DNA from: Defluviimonas salinarum
GTDB taxonomy: Bacteria > Pseudomonadota > Alphaproteobacteria > Rhodobacterales > Rhodobacteraceae
Length of the DNA: 64,000 nucleotides
Assembly (NCBI RefSeq): GCF_026013545.1
Contig: NZ_JAPDOG010000003.1
Location: forward strand, 248,001-312,000
Direction: 5' to 3'
Below are positions 35,147 to 43,940 of the stretch, piece after piece. The notes under the pieces were generated by a model, which was not told the DNA's origin, made no database searches, and saw only the letters and a list, made by a program, of their open reading frames with translations. The position numbers and the translations under genes are program-made. Each line of letters starts with the position of its first letter. Within the stretch, counting starts at the first letter, position 1.

Positions 35147-35311
35147 TCAGGCCAGCGGCGGCCGGTGCCGGAGGGCCGCGAACCACCCGGCGCGGCGGGT
35201 CTTGCGCTCATGCGGAGGCTCCTCGGGAACTGGCCGGTCGACGCGGGCGCCGGGCTCGCGAGACGACAGGAACAGCAGATCGGCGGAGATGGGGGAAATG
35301 CGGTGGGTCAT
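35147..35311 (-). CDS. Small hypothetical protein, 54 aa
   Basis: 54 residues beginning MTHRISPISADLLFLSSREP, with a basic, Trp-containing C-terminus (ERKTRRAGWFAALRHR). The ATG at 35311 is preceded by AAGGA at eight bases. It sits between a LuxR gene and an XRE gene and its start faces the XRE gene across 174 bp. No homologue recognised; it could be a small membrane-associated or regulatory peptide. Confidence 0.45.
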   Translation of the reverse strand: MTHRISPISADLLFLSSREPGARVDRPVPEEPPHERKTRRAGWFAALRHRPPLA

Positions 35312-35400
35312 CGGATCATTCCTTGGCTTCAGAACCTGATCCAAGACTGCCCGAGCGCCCCGCGCCCCACCACCGACGCGATCCGGCGGAGGCGGAAGAA

Positions 35401-35417
35401 CCCGTAACCACCCGTAA
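35401..35417. promoter_or_regulatory. Direct repeat CCCGTAA x2 at one helical turn
   Basis: CCCGTAA at 35401-35407 and again at 35411-35417, exactly 10 bp apart, in the divergent gap between the 54-aa ORF and the XRE gene. Ten-base spacing places both copies on one face of the helix, as for response regulator or activator dimers. Confidence 0.35.
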
Positions 35418-35485
35418 GTCCCTTGGCAGACCACCCCTCATGGGGTCATTCTAGGAGCCCTCCGGCCGCCAACGACCGAGGCACG

Positions 35486-36382
35486 ATGACCGATGGCTGC
35501 TCCCTCTTCGCTACCAAGCTGCGCGCCTGGCGCGCGCATGCCGGCGCGCATGGCCGTGTGACCCAGGAAATGCTCGCCGACATGCTCGGTGTCAGCGTCG
35601 ATGCCATCGGCAAGTACGAACGCTCGCTCTCCTTCATCCGCGGCGACCTCGAACACCGGCTCTCCGAGGCGCTTGGCTGGAGCCACGACGAGATCGTCGC
35701 CTGCCGCGAGGACTGGGAAGCGCGGCGCGCGGCGCCAGCCCGGGGCGCCTACCGGCTCCTTGACGATGAGGTCGTCGACGCGGTCTACAATGGCTCCTGG
35801 CGGGACGCCGCACTGGCCTCGATCGCCCTCGCCATCGAGGAGTTCGATGCCCTGCCGGAAGAGCTTGCCGCCAATGAACGGGTGTTCCTGCCGATCTACG
35901 ACGCCTTCCGCGATCACTGGGCGGTGGTGATGCGGGGCGACCGCATGGTGGCGAAATGGACGCTGCCGTTTCTCAACCCCGAGGACGAGGAACTGTTCCG
36001 CACCGGCCGGCTGATCGAGGCGGACCTGTCGCTCGAGCGGATGCGCCGGCCGATCCTGCCCGGCACCTATTTCGGCTACAGCCCCGCCGTGGTCATTCGC
36101 CGTGGCCACGAAGCGGTCGGTCCGCTTCTCTTGTCCTCCTTCGTGAGCTTCCTCGAGACGCTGGCGCGGCGCGAGGTCTACCTTCACGGGATGGGTTCGA
36201 TATCGGTGTCCCTCGGGGGCGCCCAGATCTGCCGCGATCTCGGGATGACGCGGCTCGGCACGCACTGCCTCGATCCCGGCTACGAGCTCTGGGAGCTGCC
36301 GGGCTCCGCGATCCCCGCCTCGATCTTCGGACGCCGCAGCCCGTTCCTGCGCCGCTGTTACCAGGACGTGTTCGGAAGCTGA
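35486..36382 (+). CDS. XRE-family HTH regulator with a GNAT-like C-terminal domain
   Basis: 298 residues from the ATG at 35486. An N-terminal XRE domain (FATKLRAWRAHAGAHGRVTQ, EMLADMLGVSVDAIGKYERS) is followed, after residue ~105, by about 190 residues that look like an acyltransferase fold: FRDHWAVVMRGDRMVAKWTL strands, an LLSSFVSFLETLARREVYLH helix and ICRDLGMTRLG near the end. I cannot see a complete acetyl-CoA loop, so it may be a ligand-binding relic. Possible role: regulator of the neighbouring 54-aa ORF or of the LuxR/binding-protein pair. Confidence 0.75.
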   Translation: MTDGCSLFATKLRAWRAHAGAHGRVTQEMLADMLGVSVDAIGKYERSLSFIRGDLEHRLSEALGWSHDEIVACREDWEARRAAPARGAYRLLDDEVVDAVYNGSWRDAALASIALAIEEFDALPEELAANERVFLPIYDAFRDHWAVVMRGDRMVAKWTLPFLNPEDEELFRTGRLIEADLSLERMRRPILPGTYFGYSPAVVIRRGHEAVGPLLLSSFVSFLETLARREVYLHGMGSISVSLGGAQICRDLGMTRLGTHCLDPGYELWELPGSAIPASIFGRRSPFLRRCYQDVFGS

Positions 36383-36389
36383 ACGCGGC

Positions 36390-36974
36390 TCAGCCTGCCT
36401 CGGTCCGCCCGCGCCGGTCGCCGCGCAGGTTGGCGTAGAGCACATGGTTGCGCCAGCGGCCGTTGATCTGCAGGTAGCTCTGCGCCACGCCCTCGTACTT
36501 GTAGCCGCATTTCTCCAGCACCCCGCGCGAGGCGAGATTCTCCGGCAGGCAGGCGCTTTCGAGCCGCGAAAGGTCGAGCTCGGTGAAGCAATGGTGGATC
36601 ACCGCGCGCAAAGCCTCGGCCATGTAGCCCTGCCGCGCATGGGCGGCGCCGATCCAGTAGCCGATCGTCGCCGCCTGCGCCGGCCCGCGGCGGATGTTGT
36701 CGACCGTCACCGCGCCGAGGAGGGTCTCGTCGTCGCGGCGGACCAGGAACAGCGGCAGCGCGGTGCCGCCGGACTGGGCGCGCTGCGCCCAGTAGACGCG
36801 GTTGGTGAAGGCCTTGCGCGTAAGGTGGTCGGGCGACCAGGACGGCTCCCACGGCGTCAGGAATGCGCGGCTCTGTTCGCGCAGGGACACCCAGTCGCGA
36901 TAGTCGGAATGCGCAGGCAGGCGCAGGCTCATCCGTTCGGTCTCGATCCGGACCCTGCGCCGCCCGAAGAACAT
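36390..36974 (-). CDS. RimJ/RimL-type GNAT N-acetyltransferase
   Basis: 194 residues. Starts with the RimJ-like IETERMSLRLP, has GYWIGAAHARQGYMAEALRA (acetyl-CoA loop) and ESACLPENLASRGVLEKCGY near the end, which match ribosomal-protein N-terminal acetyltransferases. It is the last gene of the minus-strand run that starts with coxB; its ATG overlaps the stop of the peptidase gene (TGATG). Confidence 0.87.
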   Translation of the reverse strand: MFFGRRRVRIETERMSLRLPAHSDYRDWVSLREQSRAFLTPWEPSWSPDHLTRKAFTNRVYWAQRAQSGGTALPLFLVRRDDETLLGAVTVDNIRRGPAQAATIGYWIGAAHARQGYMAEALRAVIHHCFTELDLSRLESACLPENLASRGVLEKCGYKYEGVAQSYLQINGRWRNHVLYANLRGDRRGRTEAG

Positions 36975-38236
36975 CAGGCGGCGAGCCTTTCACGAAGCTG
37001 GCCGAGCGCCGGCGCCGCCTCCACCGGGCCGTAGAGCGCGAGCGCCGTGGTCGCCCCTCCGGCGAGACGCTCGGCGAAGGCGCGCACGGCGCCGCAGCTC
37101 ACCGCGTCGATCTCGGCCGTGGTCTCGGCCACGCTCTGGACCCGGCCCCAGATCGAGACATGCCGCGCCATCCGCTCGGCCCGGCCCGAGGGGCTTTCGA
37201 GCCCCATCAGGAGCCCCGCCTTCATCTGCGCCCGGGCCCGCAGGATCTCCGCCTCGCTCATGTCGTCGGCGGCGCGCTTCAATTCGTCCATCGTCAGCCC
37301 GCAGAGATCGCCGATCTCCTCGGCCGAGGTGCCGGCATAGATCGTCATCATGCCGGTGTCGTCATAGGCCCCGGCCTGGGCATAGATCGAGTAGCAGAGC
37401 CCCCGCTCCTCGCGGATCTTCTGGAAGAGCCGCGAGGACATGCCGCCGCCGAGCGCGGTCGTGTAGACCTGCGCGGTGTAGAAATCGGCGTCGCGCACCG
37501 AGGGCGACTCAAAGCCCATCGCGAAATGGACCTGCTCCAGTTCCTTGACCTCGCGCCGCTCGCCCACCGACCAGCGCGCGGGCTGGATCAGCCCGCTACC
37601 GACCGGCTTCAGCCCGCCGAAGATCGCCTCGGCCGCCTTGACGATGGCATCGTGATCGACCGCCCCGGCGGCGGAAAGGATCATCTGGTCAGGCCCGTAA
37701 TGCTCGCCCACGAAAGTCGTCAGATCCCCGCGTCCGAAGGTCGAGACCCGCTCGGCCGGGCCGAGGATCGTGCGCCCCATCGCCTGGTCCGGGAAGGCCG
37801 CCTCCTGCAGCCAGTCGAAGATGATGTCGTCGGGCGTGTCGAGCGCCTGGCCGATCTCCTGCAGGATCACATGCCGCTCGACCTCGATCTCCTTCGGATC
37901 GAAGACCGGATTGAGCACGATGTCGGAGATGACGTCGAGTGCCAAGGGCACGTCGGCCTCCAGCACCCGCGCGTAATAGGCGGTCATCTCGCGCGAGGTA
38001 TAGGCGTTGATGTAGCCGCCCACGTCCTCGATCTCCTCGGCGATCTGCAGCGCCGAACGCCGCTTCGTCCCCTTGAAGGCCATGTGTTCGAGGAAATGCG
38101 CGATGCCGTTCTGCTCGGGCCGTTCATGCCGCCCGCCCGCCGTCAGCCAGAGGCCGGTGGCCGCCGAGGCGAGCCCCGGCATCCGCTCGGTCACGATCCT
38201 GAGGCCGTTGGGCAGCGTCGTCAGTTGGGTCGTCAA
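36974..38236 (-). CDS. M16 family (pitrilysin-type) zinc peptidase
   Basis: 420 residues. The inverted zinc motif HFLEH is near residue 47, with the downstream Glu in the E-x6-E region (EIEVERHVILQE). GGGMSSRLFQKIREERGLCY is the C-terminal half signature. Similar to mitochondrial processing peptidase beta and bacterial single-chain M16 peptidases. Its ATG overlaps the thrC stop (ATGA). Substrate unknown; in alphaproteobacteria it commonly sits next to thrC. Confidence 0.93.
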   Translation of the reverse strand: MTTQLTTLPNGLRIVTERMPGLASAATGLWLTAGGRHERPEQNGIAHFLEHMAFKGTKRRSALQIAEEIEDVGGYINAYTSREMTAYYARVLEADVPLALDVISDIVLNPVFDPKEIEVERHVILQEIGQALDTPDDIIFDWLQEAAFPDQAMGRTILGPAERVSTFGRGDLTTFVGEHYGPDQMILSAAGAVDHDAIVKAAEAIFGGLKPVGSGLIQPARWSVGERREVKELEQVHFAMGFESPSVRDADFYTAQVYTTALGGGMSSRLFQKIREERGLCYSIYAQAGAYDDTGMMTIYAGTSAEEIGDLCGLTMDELKRAADDMSEAEILRARAQMKAGLLMGLESPSGRAERMARHVSIWGRVQSVAETTAEIDAVSCGAVRAFAERLAGGATTALALYGPVEAAPALGQLRERLAA

Positions 38237-39624
38237 ACCTTGCGCCTTTCATGGACCATCGCCTCCAGCCGGGCGAGGTCGTTCGGCACAGATGTAACAC
38301 GTTCGGGGCGCGAGAAAAGGTCGGCCATGCGTTCGGGCAGCCCCGGGCGCTGACCCGTGGCTTTTTCGACCGCATCGGGGAACTTCGCCGGATGCGCGGT
38401 CGAGAGCGTGATCATCGGCACGGCTTCGTCCCGGTGGGCCTCCGCCACCGCGACGCCGACAGCCGTATGCGGGCAGAGAAGTTCGCCAGTCGCCTTGTGC
38501 ATCGCCGCGATTGTGGCGAGCGTCTCCTCTTCCGACACGCGGCCCGAGGCGAAAAGCTCGCGCAGGGTCTCAAGCGCACCCTGGCTCACGGTAAAGCCGC
38601 CCGTCTCCTTCATCTCGGCCATGAGCTTCGCCACCGCCCCGCCGTCGCGGCCATAGGCGTCGAAGAGCGCGCGTTCGAAATTAGAGGAGATCTGGATGTC
38701 CATCGAGGGCGAGATCGAAGGCTTCACTCCGTCCATCTCGTAGCGCCCGGTGGTCAGGCAGCGGTGCAGGATGTCGTTCTGGTTGGTGGCAATCACCAGC
38801 CGGTCGATCGGCAGGCCCATGCGCTTGGCGATGTAGCCCGCGAAGATGTCGCCGAAATTACCGGTGGGGACGGTGAAGCTCACCTTGCGGTCAGGCGCGC
38901 CCAAGGACACCGCCGAGGTGAAGTAGTAGACGACCTGCGCCAGCACCCGCGCCCAATTGATCGAGTTGACGCCGGCAAGCCCCACCGCGTCGCGGAACTC
39001 GAAATGGTTGAACATGTCCTTGAGCCGCGCCTGGCAATCGTCGAAATCGCCCTTCAGCGCGAGCGCGTGGACATTTGCCTCGGCCGGCGTTGTCATCTGC
39101 CGGCGCTGCACTTCCGAGACGCGGCCCTCGGGAAAGAGGATGAAGACATCGACATTGTCGAGGCCGCGGAACGCCTCGATCGCCGCCGAGCCGGTATCGC
39201 CGGAGGTCGCGCCGACGATGGTCACCCGCCTGCCCTCGCGCCCCAGCGCGATCTGGAAGAGCTGGCCGATGAGCTGCATCGCGAAATCCTTGAACGCGAG
39301 CGTGGGCCCGTGGAACAGCTCCAGCAGGAAATGGTTGGGCGCGAGCTGCACGAGCGGCGCGCGCGCGCTGTGGCCGAAGCCCGCGTAGGCCCTGGCGATG
39401 GCGCTCTTGAACTCATCGTCGGTGAAGGCGTCGCCGACGAAGGGCCGCATCACCCGGAACGCGGCCTCCTCGTAGGAGAGCCCGCCGAGCGCCCGGATCT
39501 CGTCAGCCGAAAGCGTCGGGATCGTCTCGGGCACATAGAGCCCGCCGTCACGGGCGAGCCCGGTCAGCATCGCCTCGCCAAAGCCAAGAACCGGGGCCTC
39601 TCCCCGCGTCGAGATGTAGCGCAT
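38233..39624 (-). CDS. thrC: Threonine synthase ThrC
   Basis: 463 residues, the longer enterobacterial/fungal-type subgroup. Starts MRYISTRGEAPVLGFGEAML; the PLP lysine is in LAFKDFAMQL, and ATSGDTGSAAIEAFRG and TVPTGNFGDIFAGY are cofactor signatures. It converts O-phospho-L-homoserine to L-threonine. Start lies 9 bp after the SURF1 stop and its stop overlaps the peptidase start, so it belongs to the cox transcription run. Confidence 0.94.
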   Translation of the reverse strand: MRYISTRGEAPVLGFGEAMLTGLARDGGLYVPETIPTLSADEIRALGGLSYEEAAFRVMRPFVGDAFTDDEFKSAIARAYAGFGHSARAPLVQLAPNHFLLELFHGPTLAFKDFAMQLIGQLFQIALGREGRRVTIVGATSGDTGSAAIEAFRGLDNVDVFILFPEGRVSEVQRRQMTTPAEANVHALALKGDFDDCQARLKDMFNHFEFRDAVGLAGVNSINWARVLAQVVYYFTSAVSLGAPDRKVSFTVPTGNFGDIFAGYIAKRMGLPIDRLVIATNQNDILHRCLTTGRYEMDGVKPSISPSMDIQISSNFERALFDAYGRDGGAVAKLMAEMKETGGFTVSQGALETLRELFASGRVSEEETLATIAAMHKATGELLCPHTAVGVAVAEAHRDEAVPMITLSTAHPAKFPDAVEKATGQRPGLPERMADLFSRPERVTSVPNDLARLEAMVHERRKV

Positions 39625-39633
39625 GTCAGTTCC

Positions 39634-40314
39634 TCAATCGGTCCGCTGCCTGATACGCCAGAGAAGAAACCCTGTCATCCCCGCCCAGACGCCTGCCAGC
39701 GAAAACCAGGTGATCGCGTACTGGCGGTGGTCGTTCGGGATGGAGGAGGTGTCGACCGGCACCGGGACGATACCTTGGGCATCGCCGGTCACTTTGCGGG
39801 CAACGACAAGAAGCGGCATAGTGTTGACGTTTTCAGACATCGCCGCCACATCGCGGGCAAACCAGAGCCCGGTGGCGGCGTCGGGCGGAGGGGTGTAGCT
39901 GTCGGCCTCCCTGGGCCAGTGCAGGTTGCCGGTGACCTCGAGCGCCACCGCTGGGCGGGCATCGTCCCGCGCCGCCTCGGGAACGAAGCCGCGGTCGAGC
40001 AGCACGCGCTTGCCGTCGTCGGTCTCGAAAACCGCGATCACCTCGAACCCCGCGCCCTCGCCCTTCCGGCCGGAGAGAACCAGAAGTTCCTCGCCCGTGG
40101 TGCGCCCAGAAACCGTGACCGGCCGATAGAGATCGGCCGCCGGATCCGGCGCGGCGATCGTCGAGAGCCGAACCGGATCCGCACCGATCTGCGCCTCGAT
40201 GGCGGCGATCACGCCCTCCTTCCAGGCAAGCCGTCGGAGCTGCCAGACGCCGAGCGACAGCAGAACGGCGATGCCCAGGGCACCGAGGATCAGGGCGGAG
40301 AGAGCGCGGTTCAT
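39634..40314 (-). CDS. SURF1-family cytochrome oxidase assembly protein
   Basis: 226 residues. Two terminal membrane helices (LILGALGIAVLLSLGVWQLRR at the N-terminus and ITWFSLAGVWAGMTGFLLW at the C-terminus) flank a periplasmic domain with LLDRGFVP and LYRPVTVSG, the SURF1 layout. SURF1 helps insert haem a into subunit I of the aa3-type oxidase. Located directly downstream of ctaE with a hairpin between. Confidence 0.9.
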   Translation of the reverse strand: MNRALSALILGALGIAVLLSLGVWQLRRLAWKEGVIAAIEAQIGADPVRLSTIAAPDPAADLYRPVTVSGRTTGEELLVLSGRKGEGAGFEVIAVFETDDGKRVLLDRGFVPEAARDDARPAVALEVTGNLHWPREADSYTPPPDAATGLWFARDVAAMSENVNTMPLLVVARKVTGDAQGIVPVPVDTSSIPNDHRQYAITWFSLAGVWAGMTGFLLWRIRQRTD

Positions 40315-40331
40315 GGGGTCCTCAAAGCGAA

Positions 40332-40357
40332 ACGCGGGGAGCGTTTGCCCCCCGCGT
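40332..40357 (-). terminator. Hairpin between ctaE and SURF1
   Basis: ACGCGGGG and CCCCGCGT form a perfect 8-bp stem with a 10-nt loop; on the minus strand it is followed by TTTCGCTTT. It may partly terminate transcription or protect upstream oxidase mRNA. Confidence 0.5.
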
Positions 40358-40383
40358 CCGTGATTTCCGTCAGGGCTGCCGGA

Positions 40384-41184
40384 TCAGGCGCCCCAGATGT
40401 AGATCGCGGCGAAGAGGAACAGCCAGACCACGTCGACGAAGTGCCAGTACCAGGCGGCGGCTTCGAAGCCGACATGCTGCTCGGGCGTGAAGTCGCCCTT
40501 CATCGCGCGGATCATGCAGACCAGGAGGAAGATCGTCCCGATGATCACGTGCGCGCCGTGGAAGCCGGTCGCCATGAAGAACGACGCACCATAGATGTTG
40601 CCGGCGAAGCCGAAGGCGGCGTGGCTGTATTCGAAGGCCTGGAAGAAGGTGAAGAGCGCGCCGAGGCCGCAGGCCAGCGCGAGGCCCCAGATCATGTCCT
40701 TGCGGTTGTTCTCATGCGCGATCGCATGGTGCGCCCAGGTCGCCGCCGCCCCCGAGCAGAGCAGGATCAGCGTGTTGATAAGGGGCAGGTGCCAGGGGTC
40801 GAAGGTCTCGATCCCGGCCGGCGGCCAGACACCGTCGATCGCGGGCGAGCCCTCGGTCATCGGGTAGAGCGCGTGCTTGAAGAAGGTCCAGAACCACGCC
40901 GAGAAGAACATCACCTCGGACATGATGAACAGGATGAAGCCGTAGCGCAGGCCGATGCGGACGACCGGGGTGTGGTCACCGGTGTTGCCCTCGTGCACGA
41001 CTTCGGCCCACCAGCCGTACATGACATAGAGGACCAGCACGAGGCCGGCGAGGAACATGAACGGCGTGATGCCCTTCATCCACAGGACCGCGCCGAACAG
41101 CATGACGAAGGCACCGACGGCGCCCAGGAGCGGCCAGAGCGAGGGCTTGAGGATGTGGTAGTCGTGATTCTTAGCGTGCGCCAT
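40384..41184 (-). CDS. ctaE: Cytochrome c oxidase subunit III
   Basis: 266 residues with seven membrane segments. Starts [20 protein letters not shown]; conserved pieces include [28 protein letters not shown] and the C-terminal [14 protein letters not shown]. Subunit III stabilises the catalytic core of aa3-type oxidase and helps proton uptake. AGGGA precedes the start. It follows ctaG by 21 bp. Subunit I (ctaD) is not in this window, as is usual for this group. Confidence 0.96.
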   Translation of the reverse strand: MAHAKNHDYHILKPSLWPLLGAVGAFVMLFGAVLWMKGITPFMFLAGLVLVLYVMYGWWAEVVHEGNTGDHTPVVRIGLRYGFILFIMSEVMFFSAWFWTFFKHALYPMTEGSPAIDGVWPPAGIETFDPWHLPLINTLILLCSGAAATWAHHAIAHENNRKDMIWGLALACGLGALFTFFQAFEYSHAAFGFAGNIYGASFFMATGFHGAHVIIGTIFLLVCMIRAMKGDFTPEQHVGFEAAAWYWHFVDVVWLFLFAAIYIWGA

Positions 41185-41205
41185 GTCGGTTTCCCTGATT
41201 GGGCC

Positions 41206-41784
41206 TCAGTTATAGTTTTCACCCCCGGCGGGCGACAAAGCCGCCTGCGCCTCGGGCAATTCGGTCTTGAAGAAGGTGTAGCTCAGCGTGATGTTGCGGA
41301 TCGAGCCCGCGTCGCGGTCCTTCACCAGCTCCGGATCGACATAGAAGACGACCGGCATCTCGATCCGCTCGCCGGGCTGCAACACCTGTTCGGTGAAGCA
41401 GAAGCACTGGATCTTGGAGAAGTAGTAGCCCGCGAGGTCGGGGGCGACATTGTAGCTCGCCGTGCCCGCGACCGGCTTGTCGGTCGGGTTGTAGGCCTCG
41501 TAGAAGGCCATCCCGGTCTCGCCGATCTTGAGTTTCATCTCGGTCTGCTTGGGGTGGAACTCCCACGGCATGTCCGGCGCGGTATTGGCGTCGAAGCGCA
41601 CCGTCACGATCTCGTCGAGCACGTCGCCCGCGTTCCCGGCCCGCACGCTCGGCGTGCCGCCGTAACCGGTGACCTGGCAGAACCAGGAATAGAACGGCAC
41701 CGCCGCCCAGGCCAGAACGCCCATCGTCAGGACGACGCCCGCAAGCATCGCCGCGATGCGGCCATTGCTCCGGGGCACGCTCAT
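41206..41784 (-). CDS. ctaG: Cytochrome c oxidase assembly protein CtaG/Cox11
   Basis: 192 residues. A single N-terminal membrane helix ([20 protein letters not shown]) is followed by [13 protein letters not shown] and the copper-binding FCFTEQ motif ([10 protein letters not shown]), the Cox11 signature. It delivers copper to the CuB site of subunit I. Its ATG overlaps the stop of a small upstream gene (ATGA). Confidence 0.95.
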   Translation of the reverse strand: MSVPRSNGRIAAMLAGVVLTMGVLAWAAVPFYSWFCQVTGYGGTPSVRAGNAGDVLDEIVTVRFDANTAPDMPWEFHPKQTEMKLKIGETGMAFYEAYNPTDKPVAGTASYNVAPDLAGYYFSKIQCFCFTEQVLQPGERIEMPVVFYVDPELVKDRDAGSIRNITLSYTFFKTELPEAQAALSPAGGENYN

Positions 41785-41945
41785 TGCGAGGCCTCCGCGG
41801 CGGGCAGCTTGCCTTCCTTCAGATGCGAGATCTTGACCACCGTCAGCCCGAAGACGAGCGCTACGAAGACGGCGAGCACCAACCCGAGGCCGAGGTTCCG
41901 GCCAAGGCGGCGACCGTGGATCTCATGTGCCTGACGGATCGCCAT
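41781..41945 (-). CDS. Small single-span membrane protein of the cta cluster (54 aa)
   Basis: 54 residues, [20 protein letters not shown] at the start, then one hydrophobic helix ([20 protein letters not shown]) and a short soluble tail. Its ATG overlaps the ctaB stop (TGATG) and its stop overlaps the ctaG ATG, so it is firmly embedded in the operon. Small ORFs at this place are known in other Rhodobacterales cta clusters; the role is not established but assembly or stability of the oxidase is likely. Confidence 0.85.
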   Translation of the reverse strand: MAIRQAHEIHGRRLGRNLGLGLVLAVFVALVFGLTVVKISHLKEGKLPAAEASQ

Positions 41946-42877
41946 CACCAGCCTCCTAGCCCGAAGGGCGCAAGGCTCGCCTCGACGAGGAGCGCGCCGA
42001 AATGCAGGAAAAGATAGGCGAGCGAGAACCTGAAGAACGCCTTCTCGGCCCGGTAGCCATCGGCCTCAGCCGCCGCGTCGTCGCGCCGGGAGATGCGGAG
42101 AGCCCCCCGGATGAAGAGCGCGTTGAGCACGAGCGCCGTGACCAGCGTCACCGGCCCGCCGATCGAGGTGAGCGCGAGCGCCACCGGGAACGGGGCGAGC
42201 AGCAGCGTGTAGACGAGGATGTGCTTGCGCGTGGCGGCGCGGCCGTGGGTCACGGTCAGCATCGGCACGCCGGCGCGGGAATAGTCGTCCTTCATGAACA
42301 GCGCCAACGCCCAGAAATGCGGCGGCGTCCACATGAAGATCAGCGCGAACATCAGCACGCTCTCGACGCTGACACCGCCGGTGGCCACGGCCCAGCCGAT
42401 CATCGGCGGGAAGGCCCCCGCCGCACCGCCGATCACGATGTTCTGCGGCGTCCGCCGCTTCAGCCACATCGTGTAGACGACGACGTAGAAGAAGATCGTG
42501 AAGGCGAGGAACGCGCCCGCGAACCAGTTCGCCGCCAAGCCCAGCATCAGGCAGGAGAGGACCGAGAGCGCGAGCCCGAGACCGAGCGCCTCGCCAGCGC
42601 CGACCCGTCCGGCCGGGACCGGGCGGCTCTGGGTGCGCCGCATCACGCGGTCGATGTCGGCGTCGTACCACATGTTGAGGGCACCCGAGGCGCCCCCGCC
42701 GAGCGCGATGAAGAGGATCGCGGTGAAGGCGACGAAGGGATGCACCGACACCGGCGCCACGATCAGCCCGACCATAGCGGTGAAGACGACGAGCGACATC
42801 ACACGCGGCTTCAGGAGCTGGACGTAATCGCCGAAGCCCGCCTCCTGCCCGTGGTCAACGGCGCTCAGATCGCTCAT
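41945..42877 (-). CDS. ctaB: Protohaem IX farnesyltransferase (haem O synthase)
   Basis: 310 residues of the UbiA superfamily with about nine membrane helices. The Asp-rich allylic-diphosphate motif is [21 protein letters not shown] (N-x3-D-x3-D) and [12 protein letters not shown] is the second signature. It adds a farnesyl group to haem b to make haem O, the precursor of haem a in the aa3 oxidase. A hairpin separates it from coxB. Confidence 0.95.
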   Translation of the reverse strand: MSDLSAVDHGQEAGFGDYVQLLKPRVMSLVVFTAMVGLIVAPVSVHPFVAFTAILFIALGGGASGALNMWYDADIDRVMRRTQSRPVPAGRVGAGEALGLGLALSVLSCLMLGLAANWFAGAFLAFTIFFYVVVYTMWLKRRTPQNIVIGGAAGAFPPMIGWAVATGGVSVESVLMFALIFMWTPPHFWALALFMKDDYSRAGVPMLTVTHGRAATRKHILVYTLLLAPFPVALALTSIGGPVTLVTALVLNALFIRGALRISRRDDAAAEADGYRAEKAFFRFSLAYLFLHFGALLVEASLAPFGLGGW

Positions 42878-42895
42878 CGCTCCCCTCCCCTTGGC

Positions 42896-42915
42896 GGCGC
42901 GCGTCTCCGCGCGCC
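42896..42915 (-). terminator. Intercistronic hairpin between coxB and ctaB
   Basis: GGCGCGCG-TCTC-CGCGCGCC, a perfect 8-bp stem 6 bp beyond the coxB stop. It may set the coxB-to-ctaB ratio by partial termination or by 3'-end protection. Confidence 0.45.
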
Positions 42916-42921
42916 TCTCCG

Positions 42922-43785
42922 TCAGTTGGCCGAAGCCACCTCGACCGGCGCCGAGGTGCCGAGACCCGCGGTCTTGGTCCGCGCCACCCAGTCGTCATAG
43001 ACCTCCTGGCTCACCACCTTGACGGTGATCGGCATGTAGGTGTGGTCCTTGCCGCAAAGCTCCGAGCACTGGCCGAAATAGATGCCCTCACGGTCGGCGT
43101 TGAACCAGAGCTCCGCGATCCGGCCCGGCACGCCGTCCTGCTTCACCGCGAAGGCCGGGATCGTCCAGGCATGGATCACGTCGGCGGCGGTGACCTGAAC
43201 CACGATGTCCTTGCCGACCGGCACCACGACCGCGGTATCGGTCGCGAGGAGGTATTCGTCCTGGCTGTAGCCGGCCGCCTCGAGCCCGTCGCGGCCGAGC
43301 ATGAAGCTGTCGAAGGCAATGCCCTCGTCGGGGTATTCGTAGGACCAGAACCACTGGTTACCGATGGCCTTGATCACCACGTCGCCTTCCGGGATCTCCT
43401 GCTGCTTGAAGAGGATCGGCAGCGAGAACGCGCCCAAGACCACGAGGATCAGGACCGGGATCAGCGTCCAGACGATTTCCAGCGGCGTGTTGTGGGTGAA
43501 CCGGGCCGGTGTCGGGTTGGCGCGGCTGTTGTAGCGCAGGATGACCGCCAGCAAGAGCCCCATCACCAGCGCGACGACTCCGATGCAGAGCCAAAGCAGC
43601 ATCCCGTCGAGCCATTGCTGGTCGCGCGCGAGCTCGGTCGCCGCCGGCTGGAAGCCGGTGCCGTCGGCGACCGGCTTGCCGACGATCTCGAGCCCGGTGA
43701 TCCCGTCCTGGGCCCGGACCACGGTGGCCGCGAATGTGGCGGTGAGGGCGGCCCCGAGGCCGGAAAGATTGGTCGCAAAGCGCAT
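42922..43785 (-). CDS. coxB: Cytochrome c oxidase subunit II
   Basis: 287 residues from the ATG at 43785. A signal peptide, two membrane helices ([20 protein letters not shown] and [20 protein letters not shown]) and a periplasmic cupredoxin domain. The CuA centre is complete: HAWTIPAF His, then [12 protein letters not shown] with two Cys, Glu, His and Met. It takes electrons from cytochrome c. First gene of a ten-gene minus-strand run. A perfect FNR box lies about 160 bp upstream. Confidence 0.96.
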   Translation of the reverse strand: MRFATNLSGLGAALTATFAATVVRAQDGITGLEIVGKPVADGTGFQPAATELARDQQWLDGMLLWLCIGVVALVMGLLLAVILRYNSRANPTPARFTHNTPLEIVWTLIPVLILVVLGAFSLPILFKQQEIPEGDVVIKAIGNQWFWSYEYPDEGIAFDSFMLGRDGLEAAGYSQDEYLLATDTAVVVPVGKDIVVQVTAADVIHAWTIPAFAVKQDGVPGRIAELWFNADREGIYFGQCSELCGKDHTYMPITVKVVSQEVYDDWVARTKTAGLGTSAPVEVASAN

Positions 43786-43940
43786 ATCGTGTTCCCGTTC
43801 CTGCCGCGGCTTGTCCTGCCGCTTCCAGTGCCGGTACGATCCCCGAGTAAACCGCGGGCCGGACCGGTTGTATCCGGGCTTCGTCAAATCATATTAGTGA
43901 CAATGCGACAAGTGAAACCATCGCGGCCAAGCGCCGCTTT

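Noticed and set aside
38251-41934. 1227-codon open frame on the plus strand, antisense to thrC, SURF1, ctaE and ctaG
   Set aside because: It lies opposite five well-supported genes, its product is low-complexity (His/Arg/Glu/Asp-rich) and matches no family. Long antisense frames are usual at this GC content.
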